In this document: positions 51,510 through 61,100 of the stretch, piece by piece
Numbering within the stretch: the stretch's first letter is position 1
Layout: every line of letters begins with the position of its first letter
NCBI GenBank assembly: GCA_030068145.1
Contig: JAPJBO010000865.1
Coordinates: forward strand, 33,287 to 97,286
DNA: 64,000 nt
DNA from: Diplonema papillatum
Taxonomy: Eukaryota; Euglenozoa; Diplonemea; Diplonemida; Diplonemidae
Direction of reading: 5' to 3'
The notes under the pieces: generated by a model
Seen by the model: the letters and a program-made list of their open reading frames with translations, nothing else
The model's database searches: none
What the model was told of the DNA's origin: nothing
Position numbers and translations under genes: made by a program

Positions 51510-52901
51510 CCTCCACAGCCCGGTTCTCAAGCAGAACGCAACATATGGCCATGGTCCATGAAATGCGTAGACACCTGGACCTGGGGCGGAGCTGCAGCCT
51601 TGATTGAGTGCGCGCCCACGATCTCCCTTGCAAACGACCATGGCTTCGAGATCCGCCAGCGAGACGCCGTCCGTTCGACCACCCTCTCACACGCCGCAGG
51701 ACGCTTTCCCTCCAGCCTCAAGGCGGAGACGCTCGCATTGGCCGCGGCCCTCAGGGCCCTCCTTAGGCTCCTCACGCCCACCACCGCGCCCCGAACGGTC
51801 TTACTGCTGTCAGACTCGCAGTCGCTATTGCAACGTTTGGCGAGCGGCCCACAGACGCAGAAGCAACCCCTCATGGTACACATCTGGACCATGCTCCGTA
51901 CCCTCACACGGTTAGGATACACAGCAACGCTCCAGTTTGTGTACGGACACTGTGGCCTGCGCGGAAACGAGGTGACCGACGGACTGGCGAGGCACGCCAC
52001 TCTCCAACACCACAGAGAGCTGTCGCGGTGCCGGGGTAACCCCACAAGGGAGTGTCCGATCGCGGCGGAGGATGCGGTGGCGCGCTACAAGGCGTACCTG
52101 TCCGCCGTGTCCACCGAGGCCATGGCGCGAGCGGCGTTTGAAAGGGCGACCAAACACCGCATCACACTGCCCTACGCCCGGATCGTGGATGGGCGGAACA
52201 TCAAGCGCCCAGCTCACCTCACGACGCGCGCTGAGCGGGTGATCCGGCAGTTCAGGACTGGTCACCACCCGCTAGTGATGACCATGTACGCCCCGGACTA
52301 CGCCGATCTCGACAAGCAGGAAAGGCGGCGTGCCTATCGCAGCTGTGCACTGTGCGGCAAGCACCGCCCGAACGTGCTCGAACACCTGCTCGTTGAATGC
52401 GACGATGCGGCTAGCCAGCCACACCGCAGGAGCATGTGGTCGAAGGCTCTGGTCGGCAAGGGGCCCGAGGCCGCGTCACGCCTACCGCCCGGAGCTACCA
52501 ATGCCGACAAGCTGTGGCACGTCCTTTTCAAGTTTCCCGAGCTCGCCCTCGAGTACTTGCAGGATGCGGGTTTAATCCCTCGGTTCGTTAACGTGAGACC
52601 AGATTGTGGGGAGGCGCTGACCCCTTCCGGCTCAATCTGTGACGGAAGGTCTGTGTGGAGCTCACAGACTGTCACCTCGCAGATTAGTGCCCCACAGAGC
52701 ACTCCGGCTAGCAGTCAGCCGGTAAGCCTCAGCCGTGAACCAGTGGACTCGGAAGCCAGCGAGCCATACCGCAATTTGCACGACGACGGCCCGCCTCTCC
52801 GCACCAGCAGGTCTCCCACGCCCGACTTGGAGTCGGTGGCGGCTGGTGGGATCTGCTACACAGACGCCATCAGCAGTGACGACTCTAACGACTGGGCCTG
52901 A
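51510..52901 (+). pseudogene. LINE ORF2 C-terminus: RNase H and zinc knuckle
   Basis: Open frame ending in TGA at 52899-52901; recognisable homology starts at about 51558 (MKCVDTWTWGGAAAL). RNase H motifs: SSLKAETLALAAALR (Glu), VLLLSDSQSLLQRL (Asp), YGHCGLRGNEVTDGLA (Asp). Next come RAERVIRQFRTGHHPLVMTMY and CALCGKHRPNVLEHLLVEC. It ends SSDDSNDWA, matching SSSEDAEGWA at the end of the 36-41 kb copies, where the stop is TAG; this shows TGA is used as a stop here. The RT and endonuclease are missing. The 3' UTR runs to a poly(A) at about 53564-53580. Confidence 0.9.
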
Positions 52902-53580
52902 CGACGCCGCATCGTTCAACTCCACTGTTATCGAACCCAACGACACCACGCAACGTGCTGCTTCAAGACGTCAACGTAACATCACCTACAACCCACGGCC
53001 TTCAAGAAGTGCTGCCAGACAACGCCGATGAACTTGCAGCTGTCGTGTGCGTGTCCTTGAGCTTCCACATTGTCGCCTCGGCCAAAGCCAGCGTGTGCAC
53101 AAACAAACGCCGTCGAACTCAGCTCTGCTAAAAACGACTGTTGTATTTGCTACCAAGCACCGCAAACCGCTGCGCCTCCAAAGGCAGCAAGAATATAAAC
53201 TGAAGCACAAACTACAAATGCACCGACAACAGCAAAAGTGTTCCATAAAAGTGTTCCATAAACTGTGCACTGGCTACCAAGGCACCACCAACTGTTGCAC
53301 CTACATCAAACAAAAAACATACAAGACAAACCCAGAGAGTTCGGGTACAGCACGAAGCGACCCACTGTAACCCTGGGTAAGCGTTAAAAAGTTACGCAAT
53401 GAAACAAGAGACAAGGAAATCACCCCACCCTAGCCTAGCAAGCAACCTAGCCCCCAACAAACTAGCCTGTGCCTTGTGCAGCACACAGTGTCTAACCTGC
53501 GTGGCATGTTACTTGACAGTAACACGGCCCAGTAAAGCCGTTTCCCGCCGTGTCGGGTGTCAACAAAAAAAAAAAAAAAA
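52902..53580 (+). other. LINE 3' UTR with poly(A) end
   Basis: About 660 bp following the plus-strand LINE fragment, A- and C-rich, ending in 16-17 A at 53564-53580. No other gene is visible. Confidence 0.65.
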
Positions 53581-53786
53581 TGTGGATACTTTATTGGTGG
53601 CTTACCGTGGTCACCCATAAACCTCCCTCGGGTTTGTGAGGAAAGCGGTACCGGTCTCCCCGGTGAAAGAAGTCCCCAACAAAGGAAACACACCAAACAC
53701 ACCAAAGACGCGTGAACGGAAGGTCTCCTCGCAGGACGCTGCAGAGAGAGACAGAACGAAAGCCGCGCCCGACCATCGGCGGAAAA

Positions 53787-56700
53787 ATGCTCGGCAGCCC
53801 GTTACCGGTGCTGCTCGCAGCAGTTTGCTACGCAGCCGCGGGAGTGAACAACACGGTCGGCCCCACCGGCCCGCCGTACGCGCTGGCGGACGACATCCTC
53901 GGCGACGACTTCGGCGGCACGGGATTCATGGGGAGGAATCGGCTGTGGCACCAGGGGCAGGTGCGGTACGCCATTGCCATCAGCTACGCTAACGCGCAGG
54001 ACCCGGCGGCGTACTACCTCCAGGACGGCGACGACCGGATCACGTGGGCCGTGGCCAACTGGGAAGAGGTGACGTGCATCCGGTTCACGAAGTGCAGCAG
54101 CCCCTTCACGTGCTATGAGCCGTCCATGGTCTTCGTCTCGGACGCCAGCCGGTGCGACGCGCCGGTCGGAACTTTCGGCGGCGTCAGCGAAGTCAACATC
54201 GGGACTATCTGCTATCGAGGTTGGGTCGCTCATGAGATCGGGCACGCCCTGGGCCTCAGGCACGAGCACACGAGGAACGCCAGGGGCGGGTACGTGACCC
54301 ACAACGAAAGCAACGTCACCGGCGGCTTCGAGAAGTTTGGCCCCTCGGGGCGCTACCTGGGCCCGTACGACTACTGTAGCCTCATGCACCACGGGCCGCA
54401 GGTGTCCCTCGCAGTGGAACTCAACGACTCCGTCTTCTTCGCCACGTCCACGCCAGAAGGCAGCACCACCAGCGATAGTGCGGCAGCGGTCGGCGGCTCG
54501 TTCTCCTTCTCCACCAGCTTCGCCGCCACGATCTCCGACGTGCCGGTTGCAACGTGCTCGGTCGTCGTGCGAGTGGCAGCTGGCCCCACCGTCGTGCCGA
54601 CGACAGGCGCGCCGCTGACCGCCGTCCTGCAGACAGCTGCTTCCCCTCTGTTCACCCTTCCCGACGGGCCGCCGCAGCCGCCGAACCTCCCGACAACAGC
54701 TGACTCGGTCCCGGATTTCTCCTGCGCTACGGCGCACCTTTTGATCTTCCGGTCCTCCGTCACGACACACCCGCCGGAAACCGCCCACCCCTCGCCTCCT
54801 GGTTCTAACTGCAGGTACGAGCACGATCGTTGCGGCTCGCTCCCTGCAGTCGGTTGCCGTGAAAAGTCGGGGCGCGACCTGGATCCGTACGACTACTGGA
54901 GCCTCATGCACCACGGGCCGCAGGTGTCCCTCGCAGTGGAACTCGACGACTCCGTCTTCTTCGCCACGTCTGGCTCGGTGCCGGATTTCTCCTGCGCTCC
55001 GGCGCACCTGTTGATCCTCCGGTCCTCCGTCACGACACTCCCGCCAGAAACCGCCCACCCTTCGCCTCCTGGTGCTAACTGCAGATACGAGCATGAGCAT
55101 CGCGGCTCGTTCCCTGCAGTCGGTTGCCGTGAAGACCGACCTCGCACTCGGCCATCCACCGTCACGGCCGCCGACACTGTCTGGTCACCTCATGGCCAAC
55201 AGCCGGTCCTTCCCGACCTCACCAACGCCATCGTCGCGCCCTGCCTCCCAAGCCTTCCACAGCCCCCTCGTTCCGTACTGCGGAGTCAGTCAGCGAGGCA
55301 ACGAAGGTTGCAAAGGGCGGCTGACCGGCGTCGGAGTGCGCGCCGGGGGCTATGCGCCACTCTCTCCGGCAACGCGCTCGTCATCCGCTCCTGTGCACCC
55401 TGGCTCTCGGTTGCTACAGTTGCGGTTGCCCGAACAACGCACACGCCCGCGCTGGTCACCCCCCCGTTATCCGTGGCTACTCCAGACGTCACGCCCCCGG
55501 CCAGATGTGCAAGCTCCTCGCCGTCGTCCTCTTTCATCGTCACCGGTGTCGACGGGAAGCGGCACTGTCTGACCGCCAACCTCGATGATCGGCTCGGCGA
55601 TGTCCTCGAGGGGCGCGGGCTCCTCCTTTGTCCCGGCGTCCGAGTGGTTCGTGGCTGCGGAGCACCACTTCCCCTCGACACGCCGCTACGGGAGATCGGC
55701 TTCGATGCCGGGCTCTCGCCGTCACTCAGCATCCTGCCGTCTGTACTCGGGGGCAAGCGATCGGGGTTTGGCAGCCGCCAAGGGCAAGGACGGGGGATAG
55801 GTTCGAGCGGGCGCCCGAGCGTACCTTCCGGGCGGGGCTCCATGGCTGGAGTACCTGGCCGCGGTTCGGGTACGGTGGTACACGAGGTCTGCGGTTCGAA
55901 GGGTAGGGGCAAGGGCCAACGCCCGCTGGAACGGGACGATTACGGCCCCAGCGCGTCCTCCGCCTCTGCCTCCCACTCTGCCGTCCCCGGCGCCGTCGAC
56001 GGGCTGTACCCTGGTTGGGAAGCTCCTGAGGCCCGTTTCCGAGCCACCATGCCGATGCCCGACACCCCTTGGAACGAGGTGCAGCAGCACGCGCACGCTC
56101 TTGCCCGCACGCGCCTCCACTGGGCTGTTGACCGCCAGGAGATCAACGGCATCTGGGGAGTGACTGCGGACAGAGAGCTGTCCAAGGACAGCCTGAACAC
56201 GTTTGTCCGCGCCACATTTGCGGTACCTGCTGTTCTGGGCGAGGCCACCCTGAAGTCGAGTGGATTCGGCACCGTCTTCTTCGAGCCGCTTGCTAATGAC
56301 CACGAGTACCGGGTCATTAACCTCGGTGAGATCCCCGTGAACGAGGCCCAGGACCTAGCGAGCAGCATCCCTGACCTCCACTGGGGTCTCACCTTCTGCC
56401 GAGCTGCACTGGGGATCCGCGTAAAGGCTGCTGACTACAAGCGGGCCATTGCCCAGCTGCCCCCCTTGCCCCCTCCCATCGGCTATTTCGAGGTACAGGG
56501 TGTACCATGCCGCACCAACGGGGGTCTGCTAAGTCGCAACCTCCGCGACCTTGGCTGGGGCGTCACGCCGCTCTTCCGCACGCGAAAGGGCGGACGTTTT
56601 CTCACCTGGGTGGTGAAGTCGGAGACGCTCCCCGGGACGGATACCCTACGGACCGCTCAGGGCCCCACACTCAGGTTCAAGCGCATCCCCCGCTGCCCGC

Positions 56701-58145
56701 TCGAGCCGGCCCAAACCGACAACTCCCCACGCCTTTCCGACAGCTTCCGCGCCCCGTCTGCCACCTCGGCCAGCCAACCGAACAGCTGTTCCCCACCGCC
56801 CCTGTCGCTCGCCGACCTCACCAGGCTACACGGTGCGGCCGTTGCACAACGCATCGTCGACGGCCTTCGCCTCCTCGGCGAACAAACAGAACCCCCGAGA
56901 GGCAAACCCCTGGCTGGCGGCCTCACCATCGCGGCAGCCGACTTCCCTGACGACGAGCCGGCTATGGATGTCGACGCTGTGAGCTCGAGTAGCGAGGAGG
57001 TTAGGCCTTGCTCGCCCCCCCCAGCGGCCCCCCAGCCTATTCCCCCTCCCGGCACAACTGACGTCTCGCAGACGGACGCTCTTGCTGCAGCCTTGGGCCA
57101 ATTCCAGGCCTTGTCTGCGCAAATGCAGGCTGGATACCGAGACGCGGTGGCCAAGACCGAGGTCGACTTGCTCTCCGGCTTCCGCATGATCACGGATGAG
57201 GTCTACAGCAAGGTTGCCGGCCTCTCCGAGGAGATCCGAGCGCAGGGCGCGGCACTCTCGAGCACCCGCTCGGAGCTTGCCGCCGACATCCAAAAGCGCG
57301 GCGCGGAGATGGAGGGCCCCTTCCGCGATTTGGCCGCGGCGGTCAGGCTTCAAAGCGCTGCCCTCGACACACTGCGGGGCGAACTGCCCGCTCGCGGGCA
57401 TGACCTGGACCGCCGCCCGAAGGTTGTGCTGCGGAAGAAAGCGCGGGACAGGTCAGCAGACCACGAAGCTGAGCTCTGTAAGGGAGAGGCTACCCTCCCC
57501 CCCCAGCCCGAAACCAGTTCCGAGCAGGTGTCCCGGACGCAGGTGGATCTACCAGTTGACAGTGCCGAACCTTTGCTGCAGGCGCCGCAGCCGCACGACA
57601 CTCCGCTGCCCCTAGTACCACCCCCCGCTACCCGTTCCCCTTCCCCCGCTAAGCCCCGGTCGGCCCTGAAGACTGGGAAGGGACCCAACACCAAGGACAC
57701 GGCCGAGCGTGCTGCACGGGAGAGGTCTCTGCTGCGGAAACGATCGGCACGTCCCGCTGTGGAACCAGCGCCCCTGCCGCCCACAGCCGAGCCGCCCCGA
57801 CCCCAATGCACCCCCGAGCTTCGGGCGGATCAACCGCAAACTCCTGACCCCGCCCTCGCCACCAGAGCCACCGTCGCGGGCCGGGGCAGAAGTCCGTTTG
57901 CGGAGTATCCCCCCCCGCGATCCCGCAGCGCTCCCGAGAGCCTCACCCCGCAGGGTCCGAGGGGAGCCGGGCGGTCCCCGGCCAGTAACGCAACGCCGCC
58001 AACTGGGCTTCTGCCCCAACAGCAACCCTCGCCCCCCGCCGGAGCACGTTCGACTGAAGGGGGGTCGTTGGCTCTCCCGGGCGACGGGCCGAGCTTCGAC
58101 GGGTCGTTGCCTGATTACAGCCCCCCGCTCCTATCACAGCACTGA
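53787..58145 (+). CDS. Astacin-like secreted metalloprotease running in frame into LINE ORF1
   Basis: ATG at 53787-53789 (GGAAAAATGC); the frame is open to TGA at 58143-58145, 1452 residues. Residues 1-19 (MLGSPLPVLLAAVCYAAAG) look like a signal peptide. An astacin (M12A) catalytic domain follows: zinc motif H149-E-I-G-H153-A-L-G-L-R-H159-E, and the Met-turn SLMHHG at M200. Around 54361-55135 two segments are duplicated (DYCSLMHHGPQVSLAVEL and PDFSCATAHLLIFRSSVTT recur), so the Met-turn occurs twice. From about 55140 the frame is LINE ORF1: a ubiquitin-like domain (about residues 581-656), a Gly/Arg-rich basic stretch, a conserved domain near 56040-56700, and a coiled coil near 57060-57400. 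Either a LINE inserted into and fused with the protease gene, or this is a captured domain. No in-frame ATG lies between 54905 and the ubiquitin-like domain. Confidence 0.7.
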   Translation: MLGSPLPVLLAAVCYAAAGVNNTVGPTGPPYALADDILGDDFGGTGFMGRNRLWHQGQVRYAIAISYANAQDPAAYYLQDGDDRITWAVANWEEVTCIRFTKCSSPFTCYEPSMVFVSDASRCDAPVGTFGGVSEVNIGTICYRGWVAHEIGHALGLRHEHTRNARGGYVTHNESNVTGGFEKFGPSGRYLGPYDYCSLMHHGPQVSLAVELNDSVFFATSTPEGSTTSDSAAAVGGSFSFSTSFAATISDVPVATCSVVVRVAAGPTVVPTTGAPLTAVLQTAASPLFTLPDGPPQPPNLPTTADSVPDFSCATAHLLIFRSSVTTHPPETAHPSPPGSNCRYEHDRCGSLPAVGCREKSGRDLDPYDYWSLMHHGPQVSLAVELDDSVFFATSGSVPDFSCAPAHLLILRSSVTTLPPETAHPSPPGANCRYEHEHRGSFPAVGCREDRPRTRPSTVTAADTVWSPHGQQPVLPDLTNAIVAPCLPSLPQPPRSVLRSQSARQRRLQRAADRRRSARRGLCATLSGNALVIRSCAPWLSVATVAVARTTHTPALVTPPLSVATPDVTPPARCASSSPSSSFIVTGVDGKRHCLTANLDDRLGDVLEGRGLLLCPGVRVVRGCGAPLPLDTPLREIGFDAGLSPSLSILPSVLGGKRSGFGSRQGQGRGIGSSGRPSVPSGRGSMAGVPGRGSGTVVHEVCGSKGRGKGQRPLERDDYGPSASSASASHSAVPGAVDGLYPGWEAPEARFRATMPMPDTPWNEVQQHAHALARTRLHWAVDRQEINGIWGVTADRELSKDSLNTFVRATFAVPAVLGEATLKSSGFGTVFFEPLANDHEYRVINLGEIPVNEAQDLASSIPDLHWGLTFCRAALGIRVKAADYKRAIAQLPPLPPPIGYFEVQGVPCRTNGGLLSRNLRDLGWGVTPLFRTRKGGRFLTWVVKSETLPGTDTLRTAQGPTLRFKRIPRCPLEPAQTDNSPRLSDSFRAPSATSASQPNSCSPPPLSLADLTRLHGAAVAQRIVDGLRLLGEQTEPPRGKPLAGGLTIAAADFPDDEPAMDVDAVSSSSEEVRPCSPPPAAPQPIPPPGTTDVSQTDALAAALGQFQALSAQMQAGYRDAVAKTEVDLLSGFRMITDEVYSKVAGLSEEIRAQGAALSSTRSELAADIQKRGAEMEGPFRDLAAAVRLQSAALDTLRGELPARGHDLDRRPKVVLRKKARDRSADHEAELCKGEATLPPQPETSSEQVSRTQVDLPVDSAEPLLQAPQPHDTPLPLVPPPATRSPSPAKPRSALKTGKGPNTKDTAERAARERSLLRKRSARPAVEPAPLPPTAEPPRPQCTPELRADQPQTPDPALATRATVAGRGRSPFAEYPPPRSRSAPESLTPQGPRGAGRSPASNATPPTGLLPQQQPSPPAGARSTEGGSLALPGDGPSFDGSLPDYSPPLLSQH
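54361..55135 (+). repeat. Internal duplication inside the astacin-like gene
   Basis: Segment A (54361-54450) recurs at about 54880-54970 and segment B (about 54705-54870) recurs at about 54974-55135, giving order A-spacer-B-A-B. The reading frame is kept. Substitutions are few, so the duplication is recent relative to the rest. Confidence 0.85.
55528..55754 (+). other. Ubiquitin-like domain in LINE ORF1, ending Gly-Gly
   Basis: About 75 residues with the ubiquitin pattern: FIVTGVDGKRHCLTANLDD (first hairpin), DRLGDVLE (start of helix), VRVVRGCGAPLPLDTPLREI (like the strand and GK-x-L-x-D-x2-TL-x-D/E part), and GLSPSLSILPSVLGG ending in Gly655-Gly656. The length matches ubiquitin (76) and the next residues are KRSGFG. 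The fold call is by eye. Confidence 0.55.
58143..58145 (+). promoter_or_regulatory. Single in-frame TGA between ORF1 and ORF2, readthrough candidate
   Basis: ORF1 ends here, and the same frame is open from 58146 to 62705. Context CAC TGA GGG. No ATG occurs in ORF2 before 58450, which lies inside the endonuclease domain after its first conserved motif. Confidence 0.5.
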
Positions 58146-61100
58146 GGGCAGTCGCCCCCGCATCGAGGGGTAACCCCCCCCGATGCCCACCACCGCGCCC
58201 ATCCGGCCGGTCCACCCCCCACCCCTGGCGCACCACCGCGAGCAGCCAACACCAATACTGCTTCGCGCCGGGAGCCGGCCCCTCCGCCGGGTCGCGGCCG
58301 GCGGCGGAGGCGCACCGCCAGTACCCCCGCTGCCGCTGCACCCTTTGACCCCGATAGCATCCTTTTGATCGTGTCGTTCAACTGCCGATCATTTTGGGCA
58401 AGGGAGTCCATCCCTGGCGGTACCAATAGTATCAGCCGAGGGGTCGCCAACATGTCTCCGAGGATCCCGGACATCCTGCTCCTTCAAGAGACATGGCTCT
58501 CGAGCAAGTCCCTTCCCCCTCGCCTCGACGGCTACCGAGTCTTCAGACGCGACCGAGACGGAGACGCCCGCGGCGGAGGTGTTCTCATCTTCGTTCGCAC
58601 AAGCCTGCTCGCGACGGAAATCCCGCCCCCTGATATCGACGCCGACTCCTCTCTAGATTGCGTTGCTGTCGAGATCACTCGCATCGGCCTTCCCCCCCTG
58701 AGGGTGTACAATGTGTACCGCCCGCCCCGCAAGGAAGGGAGAGACCTGTGCATGGAGCCGTTCCCGATGGACGACCACGTGGTCATCGCCGGTGATCTCA
58801 ACGTCCACCACCCGGACTGGTCTCGGGGAGCCGAGAACACAGGCGGAAAAATCCTCAGGGACTGGCTCGTCGAGGCGTCTGCCATGACCCTGAACGACCC
58901 GTCGGTCTCCACGATGGCCTACCGCCCCCACGCCAGGTACTCCTCTCCGGATGTGGTAATCTCCACCCCCACCTCCAACATCCGCAATTGGAGAGTGCTG
59001 GATTCTTGGGGTACCACCCGGGACCACCTCCCCATGGCGTTCGAAGTTCCCCGGGGGTACTCCCAGCCGCGCGTCCTCCGCAAAACTTGGTTCTCTTGGG
59101 CTCGGGCTGACTGGGATGGCATGATGGAGCATCTCGACGAGGAGAGCTCTGCCCTACTCGCAAACCGGCCGGCAACCAATGTGCAATTCGCTAAGCGAGT
59201 CGCTTCGACGTTCCGCCGTGCTGTACACCAGTTTGTCCCCCGGTATCGACAAGGACGTCCGTACAAGGAATGGTGGACCCCGGGGCTCTCTGCTCTAGAG
59301 CGTGTCAAGGGGGCGGCCTTCACCGACCTCCTCGCCGACCCTGACGCCCCACACGCACAGCGCGCCTACTCCGACGCGGTCGCCAGATTCGCGTCGGCGG
59401 CCACGCAGGCGAAGGCGGCTCACTGGAATGCCTTCTCCGGGAGGATCAACCGCTGCACGGACATTGGGCTGCTCTTCCGCCTGATCCGCAAGATCGACGG
59501 TCGAACGCAGCAGAACAACATCCCCCCCATCCGGCTCGGTCACTCATATTATGTGGCCGCAGACGGGAAGACGGAGCTTTTTGGGGATCACCTCAAACGG
59601 GTGTGCGGCGGTTCGACAGCTACCAAACCGCCGCCGTGGTTCCCCGCTAAAGAACCATCCAACGACGACGCTGGCTGCGGGCTCATCACCGCCGACGAGC
59701 TCGATCGGGCCCTCGACAACCTCGACCCGAAGACTTCGCTCGACCCTGACGGGCTTTGCAGTGAGTTCCTCCGCCGACTCACCGACGGTGCCAGGGCCCT
59801 CATCCTTGAGTTGGTCAACATTTCGTGGGAGGAAGGCTTCGTTCCCGAATCCTGGCGAGACGCCCACGTCGTCCCCGTCCCGAAACCAGGACGGGACCAC
59901 TCCTTGCCGGAGGGTTACCGGCCGATATCTCTTACGAGTGTGATCTCCAAGGTAATGGAAGTCATCGTGAAGAATCGGCTCGAGTACCTCACGGAAAGCC
60001 CGCAGCATCCTGAGGTCCGGCGTTTCAACTCGCGGCAGGGCGGCTTCCGCAAGGGTCGCGGTCCCGAAGAGCAGCTGTTCTCGATAGTTTCGGCTCTCGA
60101 CTCTGCCAGGAACCGTCTGCTGTTCACGTGTTTGCTGTCGTTCGATCTGGCGAACGCGTTCGATACCGTCGACCACGGCAAGCTGATGGACATCCTGCAG
60201 CGAAGAGGGGTGCCCGCCAAGTTCCTTCGCTGGATCGAGGCCTTCCTACGGAACAGGAGGGCGGCCTACAAGATCGACGGAGCGACTGGCCGCTCCTTTG
60301 ACTTGAATACCGGCGTCCCCCAGGGGACGGTGCTCGGCCCCCTTCTGTTCCTATACTACATCGACGACCTCGGTTCGGACCTCGATCGGCTGCAGCGCCG
60401 CATCCATCAGGACAACGTCGGGGCGACGATAACCTTCTCCCTGTATGCTGATGATGACGGCGTTGCAGTGGAGGCCCGCACGTTTGCCGCCCTCGAGCAG
60501 TACGCGCAAGATGTTGTCGACGTGGTGGAGCGCTGGACGGCGCAGGCGCTGATGTCCCTGTCCGTTCTGAAGACCAGAGGTGTCTTCTTCGTTGGAAAGA
60601 ACGCAGCCCCTTTCCCCCCACCGAACGTAGTCTTCAAGGCGACGAGGGCTGACGTCCCTGTTCCCCCTGCTGACACCGAACGGCGAGTGTCGGCAGAGGG
60701 TAGATTGGTGGGGACGAACACGCCACATGACGGCAAAACATTCGTTGGCATCGCGTTCGGGCCCGTAACAGAGGCCAATGCCGGGCTCACACTGCTCCAC
60801 TCGGTGGTTACCCTTCAGTGGGTTGACAAAGTGAAGCTTCTTGGGTTAACCATCGACCAAGGATTCACCTTCCTCCCTCACCTCCAACGGGTTGTCGATG
60901 GATTCTCGCTGAGGATGAACCTCCTTCGACACCTGGCCGGCAAGGATTACGGCTTCAACGGCACGGTTCTCCGCACCCTGTATCTCTCCTATGTGCTACC
61001 CACGTACACGTACGCACTCGGAATCTACGGGCCATTCATCCTCCCCGCTAATGGGCCCCTCACAACGCTTGAACGCATGCATCGTCGTGCCCTTACCCTC

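Noticed and set aside
53583-53598. TACTTTATTGGT, which resembles the end of the diplonemid spliced leader as I recall it; also at 621-632 on the minus strand
   Set aside because: Only about 12 bases agree, the rest of a leader exon is absent, and both hits lie in unrelated non-coding contexts. Not enough to propose a leader gene.
53712-53786. Upstream start of the astacin frame at 53712
   Set aside because: It would begin at GTG. The ATG at 53787 directly precedes a signal peptide and fits better.
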